A stretch of DNA of 64,000 nucleotides from positions 682,001 through 746,000 of the forward strand of contig OY970397.1 of NCBI GenBank assembly GCA_963720515.1. Reading direction: 5' to 3'. The translations under genes were made by a program, and so were the position numbers. The stretch comes from G963720515 sp963720515 (GTDB lineage Bacteria; Actinomycetota; Thermoleophilia; Gaiellales; Gaiellaceae). A model generated the notes under the pieces. It ran no database searches. It was not told the origin of the DNA and saw only the letters and a list, made by a program, of their open reading frames with translations. This document shows, piece by piece, positions 1 through 8,202 of the stretch (position 1 is its first letter; every line of letters begins with the position of its first letter).

Positions 1-28
1 CGAGCTCGGCGGCAAGCTCGGCACGAGT

Positions 29-47
29 AAAGGGCCTCATCGGCCCT
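29..47 (-). terminator. hairpin terminator, possibly bidirectional
   Basis: AGGGCC (31-36) pairs with GGCCCT (42-47) around a 5-nt loop. Read on the minus strand it lies just past the stop of the Cys-rich gene and is followed by TTTA, as in a weak intrinsic terminator. Bases 1-30 also read plus-strand as a short open stretch ending in TAA at 28-30, so the hairpin may also serve a plus-strand gene whose end enters the window. That gene cannot be identified. Confidence 0.5.
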
Positions 48-51
48 CAGC

Positions 52-501
52 TTAATCCTGCGGCTCGACGCGCGCGATGACGCGGAATGTCGGGCTTCCC
101 TGCGGAAGCTCGAAGAACTCGGGGTTGACGCAGCCGAGCCGGTCGGTGCGGTGCTCGTAGCAGCTCGACACCTCGGCCCTGCACATCGGAAGCGGCTGGC
201 GCTGCGCCTTCACGGCGCCGAACCCGGAGCGGCCCCGCTGGGCCTTCGTGAGGAGCTCGAGGTCGATCTCGACGTCGAACACCTTCTGCATGCAGCCGAC
301 GTAGGTGCGCCCGTGCTCCTCGTACGCATAGAGGAACGGACACGAGCTCTCGAGGCAGGCGCCCGGGTGGACGACCTTGTCGCAGTGAACTTCGCAGCGC
401 CGGCACTCGGTCTCGTCCTGCGGCCGCAGGGGCAGGTCGGTGATGACCCGGAGCTGGCGTTCCACTACGAGGATTTTGGGGGAGCCGTCCAGACCTCGCA
501 A
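52..501 (-). CDS. Cys-rich hypothetical protein
   Basis: Encodes 149 residues with many cysteines: ECRRCEVHC (33-41), a second group around CLESSC, then single cysteines up to the C-terminus. This spacing suggests bound metal or disulfides, but I do not recognise the family. No signal peptide or membrane segment is evident. The start used is TTG at 501, preceded by GAGGGGG about 11 nt upstream; GTG at residue 13 is an alternative. It lies 40 bp downstream of the HAD hydrolase on the same strand and may be cotranscribed. A gene is likely; function unknown. Confidence 0.6.
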   Translation of the reverse strand: MRGLDGSPKILVVERQLRVITDLPLRPQDETECRRCEVHCDKVVHPGACLESSCPFLYAYEEHGRTYVGCMQKVFDVEIDLELLTKAQRGRSGFGAVKAQRQPLPMCRAEVSSCYEHRTDRLGCVNPEFFELPQGSPTFRVIARVEPQD

Positions 502-541
502 GACTTGACAGGCCCCCTCGACAGGTGTAGGCGAGCCCTGT

Positions 542-1273
542 TTACGTCTCGCCAGTGAGGCGCCGGACGATATTCAGGACGTCCATCGGCGTGAACGCCT
601 CGAAGTCCGGGTCCGCCCCGCGCCTGTCGTCGTCGGCGGCGAACCAGAACGCCTGGACGGTCCTCATCCCGAGCGCCTTCGCGCCGCCGATGTCCGCGTA
701 GCGGCGGTCGCCGACGAATAGGGCGCGCTCCGGCTCGGCGCCGAGCCCGGCGAGCGCGGTCTCGAACGGGAGCGGGTGCGGCTTGCGCTTCCCCACCGCC
801 GAGGAGAAGACCGAGACGTCGAGCCGCTCGGCGAGCCCCATGCGCTCGAGGTCCTCGCGGAGCAGCCATTCGGGGTCGAAGGCGTTCGACACCAGGCCGG
901 TGCGCAGGCCGCGCGCGCGGAGCGCGTCGAGGAGCGCGTGCGTCTGCGCGCCCATGACGCGGGCGGGCGCCCAGGCGGCGTGCTCCGCCGTCAGAAACCG
1001 GTTCAGCTCGTCGTCCGTGACCTCCGCGCCGAAGTCCGCGAGCACCTCCCGGATCATCCCCGGGTACTCGACCTCATCGAGCGAATCCGGCTGGAAGAGG
1101 AGCGGAAGGTAGTGCTCGCGGAAGCGCTCGGCGCTCGCCTCGGCGGTCGGCAGCCCGTCGCCCGGGCGTCCCACGGCGGCGAGTCCCGCGGCCCAGCCGG
1201 CCTCGAGAAGCTCGGGGTCGAAGTCGAAATGGAAGAGCGTGTCGCCCCAGTCGAAGAGCACGGCGTCAAGCAT
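542..1273 (-). CDS. HAD-superfamily hydrolase (subfamily IA)
   Basis: Encodes 243 residues. The N-terminus holds FDWGDTL with the presumed nucleophile Asp8; the usual second Asp is shifted one position (DxGD instead of DxDG), a variant seen in the superfamily. Further motifs are LVSNAF (motif II Ser), GKRKPHP (motif III Lys) and FVGDRRYADIGGAK (motif IV acids). The helical cap lies between motifs I and II. HAD IA enzymes hydrolyse small phosphorylated metabolites; the substrate cannot be told. ATG at 1273 is preceded by TACCCT and a 7-nt gap, so the mRNA may be leaderless. It is divergent from the antiporter gene. Confidence 0.88.
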   Translation of the reverse strand: MLDAVLFDWGDTLFHFDFDPELLEAGWAAGLAAVGRPGDGLPTAEASAERFREHYLPLLFQPDSLDEVEYPGMIREVLADFGAEVTDDELNRFLTAEHAAWAPARVMGAQTHALLDALRARGLRTGLVSNAFDPEWLLREDLERMGLAERLDVSVFSSAVGKRKPHPLPFETALAGLGAEPERALFVGDRRYADIGGAKALGMRTVQAFWFAADDDRRGADPDFEAFTPMDVLNIVRRLTGET

Positions 1274-1299
1274 TCGGTAGAGGGTAGGGTGCGGGCGAG
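1274..1299. promoter_or_regulatory. 26-bp divergent promoter, both sides probably leaderless
   Basis: The gap between the HAD and antiporter start codons is 26 bp. On the minus strand TACCCT (1281-1286) ends 7 nt before the HAD ATG. On the plus strand TAGGGT (1285-1290) ends 9 nt before the antiporter GTG. The two -10-like boxes overlap, so RNA polymerase could occupy only one direction at a time. No -35 match is obvious. Confidence 0.45.
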
Positions 1300-2337
1300 G
1301 TGGTGCGCAAAACCCTCTACGCGCTCCTCGCGCTCGGACCCCTCACCATCGCGCTCGACAGGCTCACGGACGTGGGCGAGATGACGCTCTTCGTCATCGC
1401 GGCGATCGCGCTCATCCCGCTCGCGTGGCTGATCGGCGAGGCGACCGAGCACGCGGCCCACCACACGGGCCCCGGCATCGGCGGCTTCCTGAACGCGACG
1501 TTCGGGAACGCGCCCGAGCTCATCATCGCGCTGATCGCGGTGAACGAGGGGCTGACCGAGGTCGTGCGCGGCTCGCTCACCGGCTCGGTGGTCGGGAACC
1601 TCCTCCTCGTCCTCGGCTTCTCGCTCGCGGTCGGCCCGGCCGGGCGCATCAACCGCGAGTCGAGCCTCGTCTCGATGGCGCTCGTCGCCTTCGCGACCGT
1701 GCTCTTCCTCGTCGTCTCGATCCCCGGCTGGGACGGCGACCCGGACCGCCACTCGCTCGCGGTCCTCACGCTGCCGATCGCGATCGTGCTCCTCATCGTG
1801 TACGTGGGCGTGACGTGGTTCACGCTGCGACGCCATCGCGCGGCGCACACACCGGCGGAGGCGAGCGAGGACTCGTGGTCCTTCGCGCACGCGCTCGTCG
1901 TCCTCGGCGCGGCGACCGTTGTCACCGCGTTCGTCGCCGAGACGCTCGTCCACACGCTCGAGGTCTTCGCCGAGAAGGCGCATCTCTCGGACTTCTTCGT
2001 CGCCGCCGTCATCGTCGCGATCGTCGGGAACGCGGCGGAGCACGGCGGCGCGGTCGTCGTCGCCCACCGCGGACAGCTCAAGCTCGCCGCGGAGATCGCG
2101 TTGGCCTCGGCCGCCCAGGTGGCCGTGTTCCTCATCCCGCTCGTCGCGATCCTCGCGTGGGCGATCGAGCCGCTCTCCTTCGCGTTCCGCCCGGTCGAGA
2201 TCGCTGTCCTCGCCGGCTCCGTCACCTTCACCGCGATCCTCCTCTGGGGCGGCCGCTCGACGAAGTGGCGGGGTGCCGCCCTGATCGGCGCCTACGGCGT
2301 CGCCGCGACGCTCTTCTTCCTCGCCGGCGACCGCTGA
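1300..2337 (+). CDS. cax: calcium/proton antiporter, CaCA family
   Basis: Encodes 345 residues, the usual size for bacterial CAX, with about ten hydrophobic segments. The two inverted CaCA signature regions are visible: NATFGNAPELIIALIAV near residue 67 and VGNAAEHGGAVVVAHRG near 245, each with the acidic residue expected to bind cation. It should exchange cytosolic Ca2+ (or another divalent cation) for protons in the cytoplasmic membrane. The GTG start at 1300 is followed at once by a second GTG. Family assignment is secure; ion specificity is inferred. Confidence 0.93.
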   Translation: MVRKTLYALLALGPLTIALDRLTDVGEMTLFVIAAIALIPLAWLIGEATEHAAHHTGPGIGGFLNATFGNAPELIIALIAVNEGLTEVVRGSLTGSVVGNLLLVLGFSLAVGPAGRINRESSLVSMALVAFATVLFLVVSIPGWDGDPDRHSLAVLTLPIAIVLLIVYVGVTWFTLRRHRAAHTPAEASEDSWSFAHALVVLGAATVVTAFVAETLVHTLEVFAEKAHLSDFFVAAVIVAIVGNAAEHGGAVVVAHRGQLKLAAEIALASAAQVAVFLIPLVAILAWAIEPLSFAFRPVEIAVLAGSVTFTAILLWGGRSTKWRGAALIGAYGVAATLFFLAGDR

Positions 2338-2444
2338 GCCGAGGTGCGGCTAGCCGCACCCGAAGACGCCAGCCAGCATCCGCGAACCGGCCCGAGCGAG
2401 GCGTGTACGGTGGGCAGCGATCCCGAATCCCCTGGAGGTGAGTC

Positions 2445-3221
2445 ATGGAATCCACCATGACCGAGACACGGACGACCGAGCCGACCCGGACCGATATCGC
2501 CGTGTCCGCGGTCGACGTGACCCGGCGCTACGGCAGCGGCGAGACGGCCGTCGAGGCCCTGCGCGGCGTCTCGCTCGACATCGCGTCGGGCGCGCTCACG
2601 TCCGTCATGGGCGCGTCAGGCTCCGGCAAGTCGACGCTCATGCACATCCTCGCCGGCCTCGACCAGCCGACGTCGGGCGAGGTCACGATCGCCGGGCAGC
2701 CGATCACGAAGCTCGACGACAACGCGCTCACGAAGCTGCGCCGCGACCACATCGGCTTCGTGTTCCAGTTCTTCAACCTGCTCCCGATGCTGACCGCGGA
2801 GGAGAACATCACCCTCCCGCTCCAGCTCGCCGGCACGAAGATCGACAAGGAGTGGGTCGCGAGCATCATCGACCAGGTCGGGCTGACCGACCGGAAGTCG
2901 CACCGGCCGTCGGAGCTCTCGGGCGGCCAGCAGCAGCGCGTCGCGATCGCCCGCGCCCTCATCTCGCGCCCGACCGTCGTCTTCGCCGACGAGCCGACCG
3001 GCAACCTCGACTCGAAGTCCTCCGGTGAGATCCTCGAGATCCTCCGGAACCTCGTCGAGACGCATGGCCAGACGACGGTCATGGTCACGCACGACCCGAA
3101 CGCGGCCGCCGTCGGCGACCGGACCCTGTTCCTGAAGGACGGCCTGATCGTCAAGGAGATGGGCCGCTGCTCCGACGCGCGCGAGATCCTCGCCGCGATG
3201 GAAGAGGTGAACCGGAAGTGA
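2445..3221 (+). CDS. ABC transporter ATP-binding protein, MacB/LolD type
   Basis: Encodes 258 residues. Walker A GASGSGKST, Q-loop QFFNLLP, signature LSGGQQQRVAIARAL, Walker B VVFADEPTGNLDS and the H-loop VTHD are all present. The DEPTGNLDS form is typical of MacB/LolD/FtsE-like ATPases that pair with FtsX-fold permeases. A strong site GGAGGTGAG sits just before ATG 2445. The stop overlaps the permease start by 4 bp (GTGA), so the two are translationally coupled and form one transporter. The substrate is unknown; such systems export lipids, peptides or drugs, or transmit mechanical signals. Confidence 0.95.
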   Translation: MESTMTETRTTEPTRTDIAVSAVDVTRRYGSGETAVEALRGVSLDIASGALTSVMGASGSGKSTLMHILAGLDQPTSGEVTIAGQPITKLDDNALTKLRRDHIGFVFQFFNLLPMLTAEENITLPLQLAGTKIDKEWVASIIDQVGLTDRKSHRPSELSGGQQQRVAIARALISRPTVVFADEPTGNLDSKSSGEILEILRNLVETHGQTTVMVTHDPNAAAVGDRTLFLKDGLIVKEMGRCSDAREILAAMEEVNRK

Positions 3222-5788
3222 TCGCGGTCGCCCTCAGAGGCCTCGCAGGCCGGAAGCTCAGGGCGACCCTCACGGCGATCGCCATCATCCTCGGTGTCGC
3301 GATGATCAGCGGCACCTACGTCCTGACGGACACGATCGACAAGGCGTTCAACTCGATCTTCGAGCAGTCCTACGCGAACACCGACGCGGTCGTCTCCGGC
3401 AAGGACTCCGGCATCTCCTTCCAGGGCGACACGGCGCAGACGCCGCCCGTCGACGCGAGCCTGCTCGCCAAGGTGAAGGCGCTCCCCGACGTGGCGGACG
3501 CCACCGGCTCCGTCGCCGACGAGACGAACACGAAGATCCTCACGAAGGACGGCAAGGCCGTGAACACGAACGGCGCACCGTCCTTCGGCTTCGGCATCGA
3601 CCCGGCGAAATCCCAGTTCAATCCGCTCAAGCTCGTCGAGGGCACGTGGCCCGCGACCTCGAACGACGTGGTGATCGACGTCGGCACCGCCGACAAGCAG
3701 GGCTACAAGGTCGGCGACACGGTCCAGATCGCGACGATCCAACCGGCGCAGGCGTTCCATCTCGTCGGCCTGGCCCAGTACGGCGACGTGAAGTCGCTCG
3801 GAACGGCCACCTTCGCCGTCTTCACGATCCCGACCGCACAGAAGCTCCTCGACCGGGTGGGCAAGTTCGACGCGATCTCGGTCTCCGCGAAGAAGGGCGT
3901 GACCCCGCAGGCGCTCGCGGCGGAGATCTCGAAGATCATCCCTGACAGCGCGCAGGTCCGGACGGGCCAGCAGCAGGCGACGAAGGCGAAGGAGGACGTC
4001 TCCTTCACCAAGTTCATCCGCTACTTCCTGCTCGCTTTCGCCGGCATCGCGCTCTTCGTCGGCGCGTTCGTCATCTTCAACACGCTCTCGATCACGGTCG
4101 CCCAGCGGACGCGCGAGTTCGCGACGCTCCGCACGGTCGGCGCCTCACGCCGCCAGGTGCTCTGGTCGGTGATCCTCGAGGCGTTCGTGATCGGCATCCT
4201 CGCGTCGATCATCGGGCTGTTCCTCGGCCTCGGGCTCGCGTGGGGCCTGAACGAGCTCTTCAAGGCGCTGGACTTCGAGCTCCCGACGCAGGGCACGGTC
4301 TTCGCGCCCCGCACGGTGATCGTGTCGCTGGTCATCGGCACCGGCGTCACGGTGCTGGCCGGGCTCTTCCCGGCCATCCGCGCGACCCGCGTGCCGCCGA
4401 TCGCGGCCGTCCGGGAAGGCGCGGAGCTCCCGAAGTCGCGTTTGTCGCGGTTCACGCCGTACGTCGCGACCGTCGTCATCCTCGGCGCCGTCGCCCTGCT
4501 CGGCATGGCGCTCTTCCTGAACGATCTCGCCACCGCGCCGCGGCTGCTCTCGATGGCCGGCGGCGTGCTCCTGCTCTTCGTCGGCGTCGCGATGATCTCG
4601 TCGCACCTCGTGCGGCCGATCGCGGCGGTCGTCGGCTGGCCGGCGACGAAGATCGGTGGGACTGCGGGCAAGCTCGCCCGGCGCAACGCGGTTCGCAACC
4701 CGGGCCGCACGGCCTCGACCGCCGCCGCGCTCATGATCGGCGTCGCGCTCGTCACCTTCGTCGCGGTTCTCGCGAACGGGATGAAGGCGTCGAACCACGA
4801 CGCGATCAACGAGCAGGTCTCGGCGGACTACGTCGTCACGTCCCAGGACGGCTTCACGCCGTTCGTCGCGGGCGCCGGCGATGCGCTCCGCACCGCGGAG
4901 GGCACCGACCTCGTCACGCCGGTGCGCTCCGACCTGGCCTCCGTGGACGGGTCCGGCCAATACCTCACCGGCATCGACCCGAAGCACATCGCGGAGGTCT
5001 ACACGTTCGACTGGAAGGACGGCTCGGATGCCGTCCTTGGCGAGCTCGGCGAGAGCGGCGCGATCGTCTCCAAGCAGTTCGCCGACGACAAGAACCTGAA
5101 GGTCGGCGACACGATCGACATCCGGACGCCGGACGACGGGAGGGCTGCCCTCGCGGTCAAGGCGATCTACGAGCCGCCGCCCTTCTTCCCCATCCTCGGC
5201 GCGGTATCCGTCTCACAGGAGAAGTTCGACCAGCTCTACCAGCGGCCGCGCAACTCCTACGTCTTCGTGAACGTGCCGGGCGACCCGACCGACGCGACCA
5301 CGGCGTCGCTCGACTCGGCGGTCGCGAAGTTCCCGGACGCGAAGGTGCAGACAAAGAGCGAGTGGATCACGCAGCAGGACCAGGACTTCAACAACTTCCT
5401 GAACCTCCTGTACGTGCTTCTCCTGCTGGCGGTCATCGTCAGCCTCTTCGGCATGGTCAACACGCTCGTCCTCTCGGTCTACGAGCGGACGCGCGAGCTC
5501 GGAATGCTGCGGGCGGTCGGGATGACCCGGCGCCAGACCCGCAGAATGGTGCGACACGAGAGCGTCATCACGGCGCTCATCGGGGCGGCGCTCGGGCTCC
5601 CGCTCGGGATCTTCCTCGCGGTGCTCGTGACGAAGGCGCTATCGCAGTTCGACGTGCGCTTCGCGATCCCGTGGGGCCAGCTCATCGTGTTCACGATCGT
5701 GGCGATCATCGTCGGGATCCTCGCGGCGATCGCCCCGGCCCGCCGTGCCGCTCGGCTGAACGTCCTCCAGGCGCTTCAGTACGAGTAG
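3218..5788 (+). CDS. ABC transporter permease with two FtsX domains
   Basis: Encodes 856 residues. An N-terminal membrane segment (about 16-36) is followed by a MacB-like periplasmic domain (to about 240), an FtsX membrane domain with RTREFATLRTVGASRRQ (about 290-310), a second extracellular domain and a second FtsX domain with RTRELGMLRAVGMTRRQ near residue 765. This internally duplicated layout is typical of actinobacterial lipoprotein- or lipid-exporter-like permeases. It starts with GTG overlapping the ATPase stop. With its ATPase it should form a homodimeric or pseudo-tetrameric export machine in the cytoplasmic membrane. Cargo unknown. Confidence 0.93.
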   Translation: MIAVALRGLAGRKLRATLTAIAIILGVAMISGTYVLTDTIDKAFNSIFEQSYANTDAVVSGKDSGISFQGDTAQTPPVDASLLAKVKALPDVADATGSVADETNTKILTKDGKAVNTNGAPSFGFGIDPAKSQFNPLKLVEGTWPATSNDVVIDVGTADKQGYKVGDTVQIATIQPAQAFHLVGLAQYGDVKSLGTATFAVFTIPTAQKLLDRVGKFDAISVSAKKGVTPQALAAEISKIIPDSAQVRTGQQQATKAKEDVSFTKFIRYFLLAFAGIALFVGAFVIFNTLSITVAQRTREFATLRTVGASRRQVLWSVILEAFVIGILASIIGLFLGLGLAWGLNELFKALDFELPTQGTVFAPRTVIVSLVIGTGVTVLAGLFPAIRATRVPPIAAVREGAELPKSRLSRFTPYVATVVILGAVALLGMALFLNDLATAPRLLSMAGGVLLLFVGVAMISSHLVRPIAAVVGWPATKIGGTAGKLARRNAVRNPGRTASTAAALMIGVALVTFVAVLANGMKASNHDAINEQVSADYVVTSQDGFTPFVAGAGDALRTAEGTDLVTPVRSDLASVDGSGQYLTGIDPKHIAEVYTFDWKDGSDAVLGELGESGAIVSKQFADDKNLKVGDTIDIRTPDDGRAALAVKAIYEPPPFFPILGAVSVSQEKFDQLYQRPRNSYVFVNVPGDPTDATTASLDSAVAKFPDAKVQTKSEWITQQDQDFNNFLNLLYVLLLLAVIVSLFGMVNTLVLSVYERTRELGMLRAVGMTRRQTRRMVRHESVITALIGAALGLPLGIFLAVLVTKALSQFDVRFAIPWGQLIVFTIVAIIVGILAAIAPARRAARLNVLQALQYE

Positions 5789-5800
5789 CGGCGGGACGAA

Positions 5801-5833
5801 GGGGGCGCGGCCTCACGAGGTCGCGCCCCTTTC
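5801..5833 (+). terminator. intrinsic terminator of the ABC operon
   Basis: GGGGCGCGGCCT (5802-5813) pairs with AGGTCGCGCCCC (5818-5829), with one G-U, around a 4-nt loop and is followed by TTTCC. It lies 13 bp after the permease stop, correctly placed to end the ABC operon. Confidence 0.75.
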
Positions 5834-6088
5834 CGTCGTCCGGGAGACCTCCGCGGCCACGTCCGGGGTCAGACCGCTGCCATGCCCCGTCCGCCCATGG
5901 CCCGGTGCCAGGAGACATGCCATGGCCGTTTCGGACCGGACGGCCGCGCGCCCAATACCCATGCTGGCCGTGCGAGGACGCGACGGGCGTCCGCTCAGCG
6001 CACGGGTGCGATACGGGTGCCAGGCACGGGCTCGTCCGCAGGCGCCCGGATCAGACCCCGTCAGGCCACGAGCGACTTGCCCCGGCCG
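5834..6088. repeat. gene-free region with short palindromic repeat motifs
   Basis: About 255 bp separate the ABC terminator from the aldolase stop, with no supported gene. TCAGACC occurs twice in the same orientation (5869-5875 inside GGGGTCAGACC; 6051-6057 inside TCAGACCCC). GTGCCAGG occurs at 5901 and again inside GTGCCAGGCAC near 6018. The stretch looks like decayed interspersed palindromic repeats rather than coding DNA. Confidence 0.45.
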
Positions 6089-7168
6089 TCAATACGGCGA
6101 CGGGGCGTCCGCGCCGGCCGCGGCGACTTCGTCGCGCGCACCGCTCAGGGCCCGCGCGATCGACGGGATCGCAGCCTCAATGTCCTCGGCGCTCACGTCG
6201 AGGTGGGTGACCGCGCGCAGGACGTTCATCTTCGACGCGAAGGAGAGTAGGACGCCCTCGGCGCGGAGACGCGCGACCGCGTCGTCGGCTCCGAGGCCGA
6301 GCGAGCCCACGTCCACGAGCACGAAGTTCGACTCGACCTGCTCGGGGTCGACGGGCAGGCCCGCCTCGGCGAGCCCCTCCCCGAGCCGCCGCGCGTTCTT
6401 GTGGTCCTCCGGAAGCCGCTCGACGTTGTGGTCGAGCGCGTAGATCCCGGCCGCGGCGACGATGCCGGCCTGGCGCATCGCACCGCCGAACAGGTGCTTG
6501 AAGCGCCGCGCCTTCCCCGCGCGCGCCGCCGAGGTCGCGACGAGCGCGCCGAGCGGGCATCCGAGGCCCTTCGACAGACAGAGCGTCGCGACGTCGGCGT
6601 CGCCCGCCCACGCGGACGGCGGCTCGCCTGCGGCGGCCGCGGCGTTCATGATCCGCGCGCCGTCGAGGTGCACGCCGAGGCCGTGCCCGCGTGCCTCCGC
6701 GACGACCGCGCGATACCGGTCGAGCGGCCAGACGCGGCCGCCGCCTCCGTTGTGCGTGTTCTCGATCGACACGACCTTCGTGGGCGCCATGTGCAGGTCG
6801 CCCGCTGGATTGAGGGCGTCGCGGAGCTGCTTCGGGCTGAAGCGGCCGTCGTCGGTCGCGAGGGCTTTCATCGCAAGCCCCGAATGGACAGCAGGCCCGC
6901 CCAACTCATAGCGAAAGAGATGCGAACGCCCGTCAGCAACGACCTCGTCCCCCGGCTCGGTGAGCAGCCGCAGCGCGATGTGGTTCCCCATGGTCGCGGT
7001 CGGGAGGAACACGGCCTCGTCGTGTCCGAGGAGCGCCGCGACGCGCTCCTCGAGGGCGGTCACGGTCGGGTCCTCCCGCTTCTGCTCGTCGCCGACAACC
7101 GCTTCGGCCATCGCGCGTCTCATCCCTTCGGAGGGCTGGGTGAGGGTGTCCGACCGAAGGTCGATCAT
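6089..7168 (-). CDS. ltaE: low-specificity L-threonine aldolase family, PLP enzyme
   Basis: Encodes 359 residues of the fold-type I beta-eliminating lyase family. The N-terminal MIDLRSDTLTQPSEGM is the family hallmark. His83 in RSHLFRYE should stack on PLP, Asp169 in HLDGAR binds the pyridine nitrogen, and Lys200 in LCLSKGLGCP forms the Schiff base. It should cleave L-threonine or allo-threonine to glycine and acetaldehyde, which fits a genome that also carries a glycine cleavage operon nearby. TAGGCT ends 7 nt before ATG 7168, suggesting a leaderless mRNA. It is divergent from the L,D-transpeptidase gene. Confidence 0.92.
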   Translation of the reverse strand: MIDLRSDTLTQPSEGMRRAMAEAVVGDEQKREDPTVTALEERVAALLGHDEAVFLPTATMGNHIALRLLTEPGDEVVADGRSHLFRYELGGPAVHSGLAMKALATDDGRFSPKQLRDALNPAGDLHMAPTKVVSIENTHNGGGGRVWPLDRYRAVVAEARGHGLGVHLDGARIMNAAAAAGEPPSAWAGDADVATLCLSKGLGCPLGALVATSAARAGKARRFKHLFGGAMRQAGIVAAAGIYALDHNVERLPEDHKNARRLGEGLAEAGLPVDPEQVESNFVLVDVGSLGLGADDAVARLRAEGVLLSFASKMNVLRAVTHLDVSAEDIEAAIPSIARALSGARDEVAAAGADAPSPY

Positions 7169-7239
7169 CTGGAAGAGCCTACCGCGGAACGCGTTATTTA
7201 CCCTCTGGTGCAGCGAGAACGCCTACCATCTGACAGGCC
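7169..7239. promoter_or_regulatory. divergent promoter region, aldolase / L,D-transpeptidase
   Basis: On the minus strand TAGGCT (complement of 7176-7181) ends 7 nt before the aldolase ATG. On the plus strand TACCAT (7224-7229) ends 10 nt before the transpeptidase GTG. Neither gene has a clear Shine-Dalgarno site, so both transcripts may be leaderless or nearly so. Confidence 0.45.
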
Positions 7240-8196
7240 GTGTTTCATCGCCTAGCGATCGCGATCGCCGCCGTCCTCGTGTGCGGGGCAGCCGTCCCGG
7301 CCGCCGGCCACCACCTGCCGGTGATCCCCGAGGGCGTTACCGTCGGCGACGTCGAGGTCGGCGGGTACTTGACGCTTCAGGCGCGCGAGATGCTTCACGC
7401 GACGTACGGCCAGCCGGTCCAGCTCGTGTCCGGGAAGGACACCTGGACGATGGCGCCGTCGCGGTTCGGTGCCACCGCGGCGATCGACAACGCGGTCGAC
7501 GAGGCCCTCAAGGCCAAGCCCGGGACGCACGTGAAGCTCGGCGCGACGTTCAAGCGGGCGCAGGTGCGCGCCTACGTGAACGACCTCTCGCGGCGCTTCG
7601 CCGAGCCGGCGCAGAACGCACGGCTCGTCGGCCTCACGAAGAGGCTCCGGCCGTTGATCAAGCCGGAGAAGCGGGGCGTCGCAGTGAACAAGCCCGCCAT
7701 GGTGGGCCGCCTCGTCTCCGCCCTCAGGTCGGCGAACCGGAACTTCCGCGTGCAGCTCGCGACGACGACGGTCGCACCGCGGGTCACGGTTGCGAGCTAC
7801 GGCCCGGTCGTCATCATCCGGCGCAGCTCGAATCGGCTGACGCTCTACAGCGGCCGCAAGGTCGTGCGGCAGTTCACGGTCGCGACCGGCCAGGCCGCCT
7901 ACCCCACGCCGCTCGGTGCATTCCACATCGTCGTCAAGGAGCGCGACCCGACCTGGAACCCGCCCGACAGCGAGTGGGCCAAGGACGCGAAGCCGATCCC
8001 GCCCGGGCCGGGCAACCCGCTCGGGACGCGCTGGATGGGCATCTCCTCCCCGGCCGTGGGGATCCACGGGACGCCTGACGCCGCATCGCTCGGCTACTCC
8101 GCCTCGCACGGCTGCATCCGGATGGCGATCCCCGAGGCCGAGTGGCTCTTCGAGCACGTGAACGTCGGCACGCCCGTCCTGATCGTCTCCGCCTAG
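7240..8196 (+). CDS. secreted L,D-transpeptidase (YkuD domain)
   Basis: Encodes 318 residues starting at GTG 7240. Residues 1-22 form a signal peptide ending near PAAGH. A short module with GVTVGDVEVGGYLT (32-45) resembles the putative peptidoglycan-binding domain often found before YkuD. The catalytic domain occupies about 185-318, with His276 in GIHGTPD and the nucleophile Cys292 in SHGCIRM. It should form 3-3 crosslinks in peptidoglycan or attach proteins to it, outside the membrane. This complements the D,D-transpeptidase encoded in the dcw cluster. Confidence 0.92.
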   Translation: MFHRLAIAIAAVLVCGAAVPAAGHHLPVIPEGVTVGDVEVGGYLTLQAREMLHATYGQPVQLVSGKDTWTMAPSRFGATAAIDNAVDEALKAKPGTHVKLGATFKRAQVRAYVNDLSRRFAEPAQNARLVGLTKRLRPLIKPEKRGVAVNKPAMVGRLVSALRSANRNFRVQLATTTVAPRVTVASYGPVVIIRRSSNRLTLYSGRKVVRQFTVATGQAAYPTPLGAFHIVVKERDPTWNPPDSEWAKDAKPIPPGPGNPLGTRWMGISSPAVGIHGTPDAASLGYSASHGCIRMAIPEAEWLFEHVNVGTPVLIVSA

Positions 8197-8202
8197 CAGC
8201 GG

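Noticed and set aside
4240..6210. Plus-strand open frame of over 650 codons overlapping the ABC permease
   Set aside because: Arg/Pro/Gly-rich with no domain, out of phase with the clear FtsX-fold permease; a GC shadow.
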